Below are positions 42,796 through 51,375 of a stretch of DNA of 64,000 bases, in pieces. Below the pieces are notes generated by a model that ran no database searches, was not told the DNA's origin, and saw only the letters and a program-made list of their open reading frames with translations. Within the stretch, counting starts at the first letter, position 1. Each line of letters begins with the position of its first letter. The DNA comes from Shinella lacus (GTDB lineage: Bacteria > Pseudomonadota > Alphaproteobacteria > Rhizobiales > Rhizobiaceae), in NCBI RefSeq assembly GCF_010994755.1, contig NZ_WHSB02000013.1, positions 100,201 to 164,200 of the forward strand, read 5' to 3'. The translations under genes were made by a program, and so were the position numbers.

Positions 42796-43830
42796 ATGAA
42801 AATGCCGGCCGAATCATGGGATCAATTCGACGACTATGTCATCGATTTCGCCGTTGACCGAAAACGCCGCGGCGAGCGGATCGCAATCGTCACGCTTGTC
42901 CAGATCGAAGGATCGTCGCCACGCCCTCTTGGCGCGCAGATGGCCGTCTCGGAAAGCGGGCGTTGGACGGGCTATCTTTCGGGAGGCTGTATCGAGCGCG
43001 CCGTGGTGAGCGAAGCCATCGCCGCCATTCAGGACGGCGAAAACAGACGCGTGCGTTATGGTCGCGGATCGAAGTACTTCGACATCCAGCTCCCCTGCGG
43101 CAGTGCGATCGAACTCGTCTTTGACGTCAACATTGCTGATGACGATCTCGTCGCGATCGACGCGCGCCTGCACCGCCGTCTGCCGGCCATGATGCATGTA
43201 CCATCACTTGCGGGCGACGAGAGCGAAACGCTGACCCGGATCTACGCTCCGCGCACGCGCATCATCATCGCCGGCATCGGTCCCTCCGCGGTCCAGCTCT
43301 CAAGGCTCGGTCTTGTTACCGGTTTCGAAGTGGTGCTTTATTCGCCCGATGCGGAAACACGCGAGGAGATCCTGAAAACGCCCGGCGTCGAGGTTGTGCC
43401 GATTCCAAGCGCGGCAAGCCTGCCCATTGTTCACGCCGACCGCCACACGGCGGTCGCGGTGATGTTTCACGATCATGAATGGGAAACGAACCTGCTGCCG
43501 CTGATCCTGGAGACCGATGCTTTCTATGTCGGCGCCATGGGCAGTCGAAAGACCCACCAGCGCCGGCTCGACATCCTTGCGCGCTTCGGTGTGGAAAAAG
43601 AGAAGCTCGGTCGCATCCGCGGGCCGGCGGGCTTGTTCGAAAGCGGCAAGAGTGCATCCTCCATCGCGCTCTCCATCCTGGCGGAGATCATGCAGGCGAA
43701 TGTCAGCGCTAGCGCAGGCGTCGGTCTCTTGTTCGATGGGAGAGAGATATCTCCACTGCCGATCTGGGAACCCATCAGCCAACCGCTGGCGGTGAGTTGC
43801 CGCTCCGGCAATGCCGCGGCCGTTCGTTGA
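42796..43830 (+). CDS. xdhC: XdhC/CoxI-family molybdenum hydroxylase maturation factor
   Basis: AAGGAG precedes the ATG 42796 by six bases; product about 344 aa. The N-terminal XdhC domain (VQIEGSSPRPLGAQMAVSES, YLSGGCIERAVV, QLPCGSAIELVFDV) and the C-terminal Rossmann domain (TRIIIAGIGPSAVQLSRLGL, later YVGAMGSRKTHQRRLDILAR) are both present. XdhC binds and sulfurates the molybdenum cofactor and hands it to the hydroxylase, which is the adjacent enzyme. It follows the Mo subunit by 15 bases in the same operon. Confidence 0.9.
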   Translation: MKMPAESWDQFDDYVIDFAVDRKRRGERIAIVTLVQIEGSSPRPLGAQMAVSESGRWTGYLSGGCIERAVVSEAIAAIQDGENRRVRYGRGSKYFDIQLPCGSAIELVFDVNIADDDLVAIDARLHRRLPAMMHVPSLAGDESETLTRIYAPRTRIIIAGIGPSAVQLSRLGLVTGFEVVLYSPDAETREEILKTPGVEVVPIPSAASLPIVHADRHTAVAVMFHDHEWETNLLPLILETDAFYVGAMGSRKTHQRRLDILARFGVEKEKLGRIRGPAGLFESGKSASSIALSILAEIMQANVSASAGVGLLFDGREISPLPIWEPISQPLAVSCRSGNAAAVR

Positions 43831-43976
43831 GAAGCTTTGCGCCGGCTTGAGCCGCCAATACGTGCAGGACCGGCGAGGAAGCTCGCACGCCTGATGGAGT
43901 TCGCTTGCATGGATCCATCATCACACGATTTCGAGATGCGCTTATCCCAGTTGAGACTCGACTGGCATCTTTGTAT

Positions 43977-44000
43977 CATTATATTCCAAAAAATATATCG
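43977..44000. promoter_or_regulatory. ModE-like site upstream of moeA
   Basis: CATTATAT and ATATATCG are spaced by eight bases, giving the 8-8-8 layout of the ModE box (E. coli modA: CGTTATAT-N8-ACATAACG). Six of eight paired positions match in the inverted repeat. It lies about 90 bases before the moeA start. A second such site precedes mop. ModE-like binding would tie molybdenum availability to cofactor genes. Confidence 0.55.
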
Positions 44001-44089
44001 GATTCGGAAGAGCGGATGTCTTGGTCCCTATGCTAGCTTTGCCACGGCGCGCTCTCGAGTAATCGAGCGAACTGGGCGTGGAAAGATCA

Positions 44090-45307
44090 ATGAGCGATCG
44101 CGAAGTAAGGAGCCTTGACGATGCGCTGGCCTTTATCGCCAGCTACATAGAAGCGGCAATACCACCCATGCGGGTTTCCGTTTCTGCGGCCTATGATCAT
44201 CTTCTGGCGGAAGATATAGTCGCCTCTGTCTCGCTGCCGCGTTTCGACAATGCGGCGATGGACGGCTTTGCCATCCGAACAGATGATGTGCGGCCGGACG
44301 GAGCCGCCTGCCTTAAAATCAGTCAGACAATTACAGCGGGGCAGGAAGCCTTGAGCACGCTCCGCGCTGGTGAGGCGGCGCGAATAACGACGGGTGCGCC
44401 CGTGCCACCCGGCGCCGATCGTGTCGTCGTGCAGGAAGCTGCCCGGCTTGATGGCGATCAGGTTCATCTCAGAGCTCCCGCCGGTGGCAAGCTGCATATC
44501 CGCAAAAAGGGGGAAGACGTTGCCCAGGGCACGGTCGTGATGGTGGCCGGCACCCGCATCGGGCCTGGCCAAATCGCGCTTCTCTCATCGCTTGGGCTTA
44601 GATCCGTTTTGGTTGTGGCACGACCGAAGGTGGCACTTCTGTCAACAGGTGACGAACTTGTTGACAATCCCGGTCTCCTCGAGCCGGGTAAAATATTCGA
44701 TACGAACCGGCCCATGCTCATTCGGATGCTCCAAGCCGCCGGAGCCGCCGTCACGGATCTCGGCATTGCCCGCGACGACCCAGAACTCATTCTTGAACGG
44801 CTTGTCGCCGCGGCAGCCGACCACGATCTCCTGATTTCCACTGGCGGCGCGTCTGCTGGTTTTGCCGATCACCTGACACGGATCATCGTCCGGCGCGGTT
44901 ACCTTGAGTTCTGGAAGCTCGACATGCGGCCGGGAAAACCCGTCGGCTTTGGCGATATCGACGATTGCCCCATTCTGCTCCTCCCCGGAAATCCTTTGGC
45001 GGCGGCAGCGAGCTTCGCCCTTCTGGGGCGTGCCATCATCGCCCGCCTTGGTGGGAAGGGATCAAATGAGCGGCACGCTTGGCATTTGCCAGTCACCAGT
45101 GGGATCGCCAAACCGCCGGGGCGGACGCAGGTTCTTTTGGGGCGATTGCGTCAAGGTTTGCTTGGCCGAGCCACGGCGGTCGAACCCTTGCCGGACCAAG
45201 GCTCGGCGAGGCTCCGTTACCTTGCCGTCGCTGACGTCATGATCGTCCTCCACTCTGAACAAACCGAGATACTAGAGGGAGATGTCGTCGAGGTTTTACC
45301 ATTCTGA
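44090..45307 (+). CDS. moeA: Molybdopterin molybdenumtransferase MoeA
   Basis: The start ATG 44090 (GGAAAG upstream) gives about 405 aa, the usual length. The domains follow in order: domain I to III with LPRFDNAAMDGFAIRTDDV (substrate loop), ARITTGAPVPPGADRVV, the MoaB/MogA-like domain with VALLSTGDELVDN and LISTGGASAGFADH, and the C-terminal beta barrel with LLPGNPLAAAASFAL. MoeA inserts molybdate into adenylated molybdopterin. It is next to a molybdenum hydroxylase operon and preceded by a ModE-like box. The STGDEL Asp-Glu pair is intact. Confidence 0.93.
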   Translation: MSDREVRSLDDALAFIASYIEAAIPPMRVSVSAAYDHLLAEDIVASVSLPRFDNAAMDGFAIRTDDVRPDGAACLKISQTITAGQEALSTLRAGEAARITTGAPVPPGADRVVVQEAARLDGDQVHLRAPAGGKLHIRKKGEDVAQGTVVMVAGTRIGPGQIALLSSLGLRSVLVVARPKVALLSTGDELVDNPGLLEPGKIFDTNRPMLIRMLQAAGAAVTDLGIARDDPELILERLVAAAADHDLLISTGGASAGFADHLTRIIVRRGYLEFWKLDMRPGKPVGFGDIDDCPILLLPGNPLAAAASFALLGRAIIARLGGKGSNERHAWHLPVTSGIAKPPGRTQVLLGRLRQGLLGRATAVEPLPDQGSARLRYLAVADVMIVLHSEQTEILEGDVVEVLPF

Positions 45308-45449
45308 CAAGGGTGCCAGCCTGATGTCCTCGCCGGAAGAGGGACTGCTGTTGTCACGGCGCCGTGAAATTAGGATATATGCGCGGGAACATATGTAGGA
45401 CGAAGCGCTTGCCGCGTTCTATGTTGCGGCAAGCGATTTTTAGCGCGAT

Positions 45450-45659
45450 TTAATCGACGGCGACCATCACGTCCGACGCCTTGACGACGGCGTAGGCCTC
45501 TCCGCCAACAGCGAGGCCCAGTTCATCGACGGATTCATTGGTGATGGATGCGGTGACGACCGCGCCGCCGGCAACCTCGATGCGTACATGAGCCGTGGTC
45601 GCGCCTTTGGTTACTTCGATGATCTTGCCCTTGAGGCGGTTGCGTGCGCTGATCTTCAT
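45450..45659 (-). CDS. mop: Molybdenum-pterin binding (Mop/TOBE) protein
   Basis: The 69-aa protein is a single Mop/TOBE domain: MKISARNRLKGKIIEVTKGA, then TTAHVRIEVAGGAVVTASIT and the end EAYAVVKASDVMVAVD. Such small Mop proteins form hexamers that store molybdate, as in Sporomusa and clostridial Mop. The ATG 45659 is preceded by AGGAGACTCCC-like sequence (GGAG). It is convergent with moeA, and a ModE-like palindrome lies about 130 bases upstream. Confidence 0.93.
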   Translation of the reverse strand: MKISARNRLKGKIIEVTKGATTAHVRIEVAGGAVVTASITNESVDELGLAVGGEAYAVVKASDVMVAVD

Positions 45660-46069
45660 GGGAGTCTCCTGTTTTGGCGAGTACGCGATAGCATGCCGTG
45701 TTGCAAAGCTACTACGGTCCAGACAGAGAGAACAGCTCCAGACTATCAGGCGTTTTCGCGAAAATTTGCCCGCGTATCATCGGCGAAAAGCGAAATATTC
45801 TATAAAATATAGCGTCGCTGCCTGTCGGGGATACCTGCTATCCCTCGGCTCCTATCGGAGGACCTCTTCATGCTCGCACGCCTCCGCGCAAACCGATCCC
45901 CGAAATTCCTGACGAGGACTGGGATTTGGAAAACGCCATCAGCGTGAAGAAACACCTATCACATGATGGGGCGGCGGTGCGCGACTTGCGCCGGCTCGTG
46001 AACACGCCCGGCCCGACCAGGCACATCGTCAACATCACGTCGGTCGATGCATGCGCCATCGAACAGGAT
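45660..46069. other. Upstream region of mop, ending in degenerate DNA
   Basis: The first part carries the mop promoter and the ModE-like site at 45791-45814. From about 45830 onward the plus strand has only an open frame, MKKHLSHDGAAVRDLRRLVN-like, that precedes a nitrilase relic without joining it in a recognisable way. No intact gene is seen. Confidence 0.45.
45791..45814. promoter_or_regulatory. ModE-like site upstream of mop
   Basis: CGAAATAT and ATATAGCG are spaced by eight bases, a 24-base 8-8-8 element with six of eight paired positions matching. Layout and core are the same as the site before moeA. It lies about 132 bases from the mop start. Confidence 0.5.
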
Positions 46070-46390
46070 GGGCCTGAGCTGGAACAGGTGCGCCTGCTTT
46101 GCGCCGAGCATTAAATGGAGGTCGTTGTCGGCTTTCTGGAGCGGGTCGGGCCGAAGCTCGATAATGTAGCGGCAATCATCGGGCCCAGGGGCGTGACCGG
46201 CATCCACCGCAAGCGTCATCTGCCGTTCCTTGGCGCAGATCGCTTCGTGGTTTCGATCTTCGAGACGGCGGTGGGCAAGGTCGGCGTTGCGATATGCTAC
46301 GAGATTCGCTTTCCGGAGGTCTCGCGGACGCTGGCTTTGGCGGGCGCTGATTTCATCGCATTGCCGACGAACTGGCCTGTCCAGTCCGTC
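46070..46390 (+). pseudogene. Decayed nitrilase/carbon-nitrogen hydrolase gene
   Basis: The frame encodes GPELEQVRLLCAEH, then an in-frame TAA (46112-46114), then MEVVVGFLERVGPKLDNVAA, HRKRHLPFLGADRFV and VGVAICYEIRFPEVSRTLAL. These are the nitrilase Lys loop and the nucleophile Cys region (C-Y-E). The N-terminal Glu region is missing, an internal stop interrupts the frame, and similarity ends at PTNWPVQS near 46390. The gene cannot make a full enzyme. It is followed directly by an enolase-superfamily relic. Confidence 0.75.
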
Positions 46391-46470
46391 CTTCTCGCCG
46401 ACTGTCGCCAAGCCCACGCGGATTGCCAAGCGGGTTCTCGACAAGCGCGACTACCTCGTCGTGTACGCGC

Positions 46471-47381
46471 GGCGGCGCGGTTGCCGCAAAGATCGTTGCC
46501 GAACTCCTCTCGCCCGTGCTGATCGGCGCCGATGCCGACGACATCTGGGGTCATTGGGACCGCATGTATCAGGAGACACTCCTGACCGGCCGGCAGGGGA
46601 TCGCGCTGCGCGCGATTTCCGCCGTCGACATGGCGCTATGGGATCTTGCGGCGAAACGCAGGATTTTACCGCTGGCCGTCATGCTGGGCGGCGCAGTGAG
46701 GCTGGTACCGGCCTATGCGTCTGTCGGATATTATCAGCCGGATGACGGGGAATGGGCCAAGGCTGTCCATCGCGAAATACGGTTCAACGTCGAGCATGGT
46801 TTTTCGGACCACAAGATCAAAGTGGGTGGGCTCTCGATCAAAGAAGACGCCGACCGTGTGAGGGCGGCGATCGATGCTATGGATGGTCGAGGCAGGCTCG
46901 CGCTCGATGCGAACAATGCCTACCGCGACTTCAGTGAGGCGTTGCACGCGGCACGCGTTTTCGAAAAGGCGGCGGGAGACGACGGCCTCTGGTGGTTCGA
47001 GGAGCCTCTTTCACCCGACGACTATGCCGGGCATGCTGAACTTGCCTATAGGCTGGAAACCCCGGTAGCGACAGGCGAGATACACCAGACACGCCACGAG
47101 TTCCGCAGGTTGGTCGAACAGCGTTCTGCAGACATTCTGCAGCCAGATGTTGGCGTGCTCGGCGGTGTCCGCGAATGGATCCGCGTAACGCGCGCTGCGG
47201 AGAGGTCGAACATTTCCTGCCTGAGAAGGACATTTACAATTTCGAGCTTCTTGTGACGCCGGAAACACGCCAGGTCTATAAAGACGGGCAACTGATCCTC
47301 ACCGATCGGGCGGGATGGGGGTTCCAATTTGATAGGGCGGTGCTGGATGAATTCACTGTTGAGCACTTCACGTCCAGCTGA
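46471..47381 (+). pseudogene. Decayed enolase-superfamily (mandelate racemase/muconate cycloisomerase-like) gene
   Basis: From GGAVAAKIVAELLSPVLIGA the frame runs through ALRAISAVDMALWDLAAKRR, the KxK motif in FSDHKIKVGG, ALDANNAYRD and WWFEEPLSPDD with metal ligands, and ATGEIHQTRHEFRRL. Near 47205 a deletion and frame change join EHFLPEKDIYNFELLVTPET and TDRAGWGFQFDRAVLDEFTV, the genuine C-terminus, which ends at 47381. The N-terminal capping domain and the segment expected to carry the catalytic His are absent. It probably once acted on a sugar acid or related acid. Confidence 0.8.
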
Positions 47382-47596
47382 CATATCAGCAAACTCATCT
47401 CCTAGGTGCAGGATGCAGGCTCCCAGTGTTGCGTGACTAAGTGCCGTTGGCAAACACTTGTGAAATTTGAAGGGCGTGCCGACGATTCAAGTTGGATCAA
47501 CACCTTGGTGTATTCGGGTCACCACTTCGAGCCGGTGCAACGGTCAGCTATAAGGGCGGGATTATCGAGGCATGACAGTTCGGCTAGAACATCGCG

Positions 47597-48124
47597 CTAT
47601 ACGAATTCTTCGCACATACCGGCGAGATCGATCCAGCATGCCTCCGCCAATCCACGCAGGACTGCAATCTCGAAATCCTCCACGTCATGGCGCGTGAGGT
47701 GGGCCGCGATATGGCCGATCAGGGTCGCGACGGATCTCCCGGGCGGAAAGGCACGCTGATTAAGGTCGACGGCGGTCCCCTTCGCCAGGACCTTCACGGC
47801 CATCGGTCCCTCCAGCCGCATGCGCACGCGGCCATGGCTCTGATCTATACCGCTTGCCTGCGGTTCGAGTGCGGCAAGCAGGTGCTTCATATCGGCACGG
47901 CGCGTCGGCTTATCGCCGATGAGCAGCCACTGGCCGGGTGAAAGGGGGCGTGCCGCCAATCCAGATTCATTGGCGAGCCGTTCGACATTTGCCGTCTGGT
48001 CCGGTGCGTCGGGGCCGACAATCATCTGCAGCACCGTCCCCTCGGGAAGCGGTGAGAGACGGATGCCGTGCGAGACGAGAGGCGTGCGATCGGCGAGGGC
48101 GGGCAGGGCGCGAAGATCAGGCAT
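47597..48124 (-). CDS. soxG: Sarcosine oxidase gamma subunit
   Basis: The start ATG 48124 (eight-base overlap with soxA's end) gives 175 aa beginning MPDLRALPALADRTPLVSHG. The family pattern is visible: LSPGQWLLIG, then SHGRVRMRLEGPMAVKVLAK and LTRHDVEDFEIAVLRGLAEA. SoxG is the folate-binding-fold (GcvT-like) small subunit of the heterotetrameric enzyme that demethylates sarcosine to glycine with tetrahydrofolate and O2, giving 5,10-methylene-THF and H2O2. It is the last gene of soxBDAG. Confidence 0.9.
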   Translation of the reverse strand: MPDLRALPALADRTPLVSHGIRLSPLPEGTVLQMIVGPDAPDQTANVERLANESGLAARPLSPGQWLLIGDKPTRRADMKHLLAALEPQASGIDQSHGRVRMRLEGPMAVKVLAKGTAVDLNQRAFPPGRSVATLIGHIAAHLTRHDVEDFEIAVLRGLAEACWIDLAGMCEEFV

Positions 48125-51083
48125 GGAGCTTCTCGTTGCTGGGATCGAAGAACACGGGCGGGCAGAGCCGGGCGGAGGTGAATTCGCCATTGAGGCCATT
48201 CCAGACGACGACCTCCTCGCCGTGCCGCTCGTCCCCGCGTTTGACCAGCGCCAGGCCTATCGTCGAGCCGACATGCGGGGAATGGGCGCTGGACGTCACA
48301 TAGCCCTGGTCGTTCTCCAACGTCGCCGCCGCGTTCTTGGCGAGGATATGTGCGCCGGTGCGAAAGGTGTCGGCAGGGTCGAGCGGCACGACGCCGACGA
48401 GGCGCGGCCGGTCGGGTGCGGCAAGGCCTTCGCGTTGCAGCATGGCTTTGCCGATGAAGTCCGGCTTGGCCAACGAGACCATTTTACCAAAACCGAGATC
48501 GGCGGGTACCACCGTCCCGTTAATCTCGTTGTGGGTGACATGGCCTTTTTCAATGCGCAGCACACTCAGTGCCTCGACGCCGTAGGGCATGAGGCCTTCC
48601 GTCCGACCTGTCGCCATCAGCGCCTCCGCGACGCTGTCGCCATAGGCTGCGGGTATGGCGAGCTCATAGGCGAGCTCGCCGGAGAAGGAGATGCGGAACA
48701 GCCGGCCGTGCAAGGCGCCCCCGAAAAGCGAAACCTCGTGCGCTGCCAGATACGGGAAGGCTGCGTCCCCGATATCCTCGTCGATGATCGCCTGCAGGAT
48801 TTTGCGGGATTTCGGCCCGGCAATCGCCATCTGCGCCCATTGGTCGGTGACGGAGGCAAGGCGCACATCGAGGTCCGGCCAGAGCGCCTGGGCGCAGAAT
48901 TCCAGATGGTTCATGGCGCCCGCCGCATAGGCGGTGGTCGTCGTCATGAGGAAGCGGTTTTCCTCCAGCCGGCTCGTCGTGCCGTCGTCGTAGATCATGC
49001 CGTCCTCGCGCAGCATCAGGCCGTATCGCGCCTTTCCGATCGGCAGCTTCAGGAAGGCGTTGCAATAGACGCGGTTGAGGAATTCGGCTGCATCGGGACC
49101 GCAGATTTCGATCTTGCCGAGCATCGACACGTCGCAAAGGCCGGCATTCCTGCGCACGTTGACGACTTCGCGGGCGACGCTTTCGCGCCAGTCTTTCTCG
49201 CCGGTGCGGGGGAACCAGGCGGAGCGATACCAAAGGCCGGTTTCAACGAAGACCGCGCCATGCCTGGCCGCCCAGCCATGAAGCGGAGAGCGGCGGACGG
49301 GCTGGAAATGCTCCCCGTGATGAGCGCCAGCGAGCGCACCGAAGGACACTGGGGTATAAAACGGGCGGAAGGTAGTCGTGCCCACCGCGCCCGGCGAAAG
49401 GCCGCGCGCCTCGGCGAGAAGTCCGATGGCGTTGACGTTGGAGAGCTTGCCCTGGTCGGTCGCCATGCCGCCGGTGGTATAGCGCTTTGCTAGCTCGACA
49501 TGGCCGTAGCCTTCCTTGACCGCGAGGTCGAGATCCTTGCGATGCACGTCGTTCTGATAGTCGACGAAGGCCTTTCCCTTGCCGCCGGGGATTGACCAGA
49601 GAGTTTTGGCGGGGGCCGACACAGGCACATCGCCTTCGACCGTGCCGAAGGCGACCGGCGTTGCGGTAAAACCGAACGTGGCCACCAGGTTGGCCCCCCG
49701 CCGCGCGCCGTCGTCCAGGCAGGCCGCAAGTCCGTCGATGCCGCGGGCCGCACCGGCGGGCGTGAGGCCGCCGAAGTTGGCCGGCGGCAGGAAGCCGGCC
49801 TTCTCATCCGACCAGACCGGCCTGCCGCCGCGGTGGCAGGCGAGATGGACGACCGGGCTGAAGCCGCCGGACATGGCGAGCGCATCGACCTTCAGCCGGT
49901 CCGTACGGCTGCCGCTGCGGATATCGATGGCGGCGAGGCTCCTGCCGCCATGGGCGTCCGTGACGACGGCATCGCGCAGCACACGTGCCTTGCCAGCATA
50001 GGTCGCGCCGCCCGCCGCCCGCGGGTCGACGATGGCCGAAACGCGGACGCCGCGCGCCTCCAGGTCGGCGGCCAGCTGGTAGCCGCTATCGTTGGCGGTG
50101 AAGATCGCCGTCGTCCTGCCGGGGGCAACGGCGTAGCGGTTGAGATAGGTTCGCATGGCGCCGGCCATCATCACGCCGGGAATGTCGTTTCCGCCGAAGA
50201 CAAGCGGTCGCTCCTCCGCGCCGGTTGCCAGGATTGTGCCCTTGGCGACGATGCGCCAGAGACGCTCGACCGGCCGGGACGGCGACAGTGTCGCGATATG
50301 CCTCTGCACGCGTTCGACTGCACCGAAGACATTGCCGTCATACCAGCCGAAGACGGTGGTGCGCGTCAGAAGGGTGACATTGGGCAGCGATCTTAGCTCC
50401 GTCGCGCAGGCCTCGGCGAAGGCGGATGCTGGCGTTCCGCCGATGATTGCGGTCTCCGAAAGCAATGAGCCGCCAGCCATGGCGTGTTCATCGGCGACAA
50501 TGACCCTGGCGCCGGCGCGGCCGGCTGTCAGCGCCGCGGCGAGGCCCGCCGGCCCGCTGCCGACGACCAGCAGATCGCAATGCGCCCAGCACTTGTCGTA
50601 GCTGTCCGGGTCGGCCTCGTGCGTCGCCCGGCCTAGGCCGGCAGCTTTTCGGATGAAGGGCTCGTAGACTTTCTCCCAAAACGGCGCGGGCCACATGAAG
50701 GTCTTGTAGTAGAAGCCGGCGCCGAGGAACGGCGAGGCGAGGCTGTTGAGCGCGCCGATATCGAAGGCGAGCGACGGCCAGCGGTTCTGGCTGCGGGCTT
50801 CGAGGCCGGCATAAAGCTCCTGCATGGTCGCGCGGGTGTTGGGCTCCGTGCGGCCGCTGCTGCCGATGGTCATCAGAGCATTCGGCTCCGCCGCGCCTGA
50901 TGTCAGAATGCCACGCGGGCGATGATACTTGAAGCTGCGGCCGACGAGACGGCGGCCATTGGCGAGAAGTGCTGAGGCGAGGCTGTCGCCTTGGACGCCC
51001 TGCAAGGCCTTGCCGTCGAAGGTGAAGGAAAGGGGGTGGCCGCGGTCGATCAAGCCGCCCTGCGGCAAACGATAGGAGGTCAT
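48117..51083 (-). CDS. soxA: Sarcosine oxidase alpha subunit
   Basis: The 988-aa protein has the full SoxA domain order. Residues 1-95 are a ferredoxin-like fold (HPLSFTFDGKALQGVQGDSL). A NAD-binding Rossmann domain follows (CDLLVVGSGPAGLAAALTAG, then VIVADEHAMAGGSLL). The last 400 residues are a GcvT-type folate-binding domain (VVNVRRNAGLCDVSMLGKIE, DAAEFLNRVYCNAFLKLPIG, AYELAIPAAYGDSVAEALMA). It transfers the methyl-derived formaldehyde to THF. It is preceded by soxD with a four-base overlap. Confidence 0.94.
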   Translation of the reverse strand: MTSYRLPQGGLIDRGHPLSFTFDGKALQGVQGDSLASALLANGRRLVGRSFKYHRPRGILTSGAAEPNALMTIGSSGRTEPNTRATMQELYAGLEARSQNRWPSLAFDIGALNSLASPFLGAGFYYKTFMWPAPFWEKVYEPFIRKAAGLGRATHEADPDSYDKCWAHCDLLVVGSGPAGLAAALTAGRAGARVIVADEHAMAGGSLLSETAIIGGTPASAFAEACATELRSLPNVTLLTRTTVFGWYDGNVFGAVERVQRHIATLSPSRPVERLWRIVAKGTILATGAEERPLVFGGNDIPGVMMAGAMRTYLNRYAVAPGRTTAIFTANDSGYQLAADLEARGVRVSAIVDPRAAGGATYAGKARVLRDAVVTDAHGGRSLAAIDIRSGSRTDRLKVDALAMSGGFSPVVHLACHRGGRPVWSDEKAGFLPPANFGGLTPAGAARGIDGLAACLDDGARRGANLVATFGFTATPVAFGTVEGDVPVSAPAKTLWSIPGGKGKAFVDYQNDVHRKDLDLAVKEGYGHVELAKRYTTGGMATDQGKLSNVNAIGLLAEARGLSPGAVGTTTFRPFYTPVSFGALAGAHHGEHFQPVRRSPLHGWAARHGAVFVETGLWYRSAWFPRTGEKDWRESVAREVVNVRRNAGLCDVSMLGKIEICGPDAAEFLNRVYCNAFLKLPIGKARYGLMLREDGMIYDDGTTSRLEENRFLMTTTTAYAAGAMNHLEFCAQALWPDLDVRLASVTDQWAQMAIAGPKSRKILQAIIDEDIGDAAFPYLAAHEVSLFGGALHGRLFRISFSGELAYELAIPAAYGDSVAEALMATGRTEGLMPYGVEALSVLRIEKGHVTHNEINGTVVPADLGFGKMVSLAKPDFIGKAMLQREGLAAPDRPRLVGVVPLDPADTFRTGAHILAKNAAATLENDQGYVTSSAHSPHVGSTIGLALVKRGDERHGEEVVVWNGLNGEFTSARLCPPVFFDPSNEKLHA

Positions 51084-51352
51084 GCGGCTTGTCCTTTCGC
51101 GGCGGCGGCATCCTGGGAGGTGTTGACCTGATGGGTTACGGTATCGCGGCAGACGATCAGCCAGCGGCGGCAGCCGGCAGTGTGGTGCCAGTATTCCTCA
51201 TAGGCGCCACGCGGGTTCTCCCGGAGATAGACGTAGTGGAACCAACTGTCCGGGTCGGCGTCGGGTGCGGGGCGCGCCAGCGCCGCGCCCTTGATGGTGA
51301 ATTCCTCTTTCGGTCGTGATCCGCAATGCGGGCAGGGCACAAGGCTTGCCAT
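51080..51352 (-). CDS. soxD: Sarcosine oxidase delta subunit
   Basis: The 90-aa protein starts MASLVPCPHCGSRPKEEFTI. CPHC together with HHTAGC near residues 57-62 forms the zinc site known for SoxD; the tail RRWLIVCRDTVTHQV is typical of the family. The frame is open further upstream, but ATG 51352 is the family start. It lies 23 bases from soxB's end and overlaps soxA. It stabilises the enzyme. Confidence 0.92.
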   Translation of the reverse strand: MASLVPCPHCGSRPKEEFTIKGAALARPAPDADPDSWFHYVYLRENPRGAYEEYWHHTAGCRRWLIVCRDTVTHQVNTSQDAAAAKGQAA

Positions 51353-51375
51353 GTCGAAGGTCCTCGATCGGTTCG

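Noticed and set aside
43831..44089. Possible molybdenum cofactor riboswitch upstream of moeA.
   Set aside because: I could not find the paired-helix layout of the Moco RNA motif; the only clear signal is the ModE-like dyad, so no riboswitch is claimed.
46483..47256. The long open stretch could be read as an intact enolase-superfamily gene.
   Set aside because: It lacks the N-terminal capping domain and the real C-terminus, which reappears in another frame at about 47205, so it is a pseudogene.
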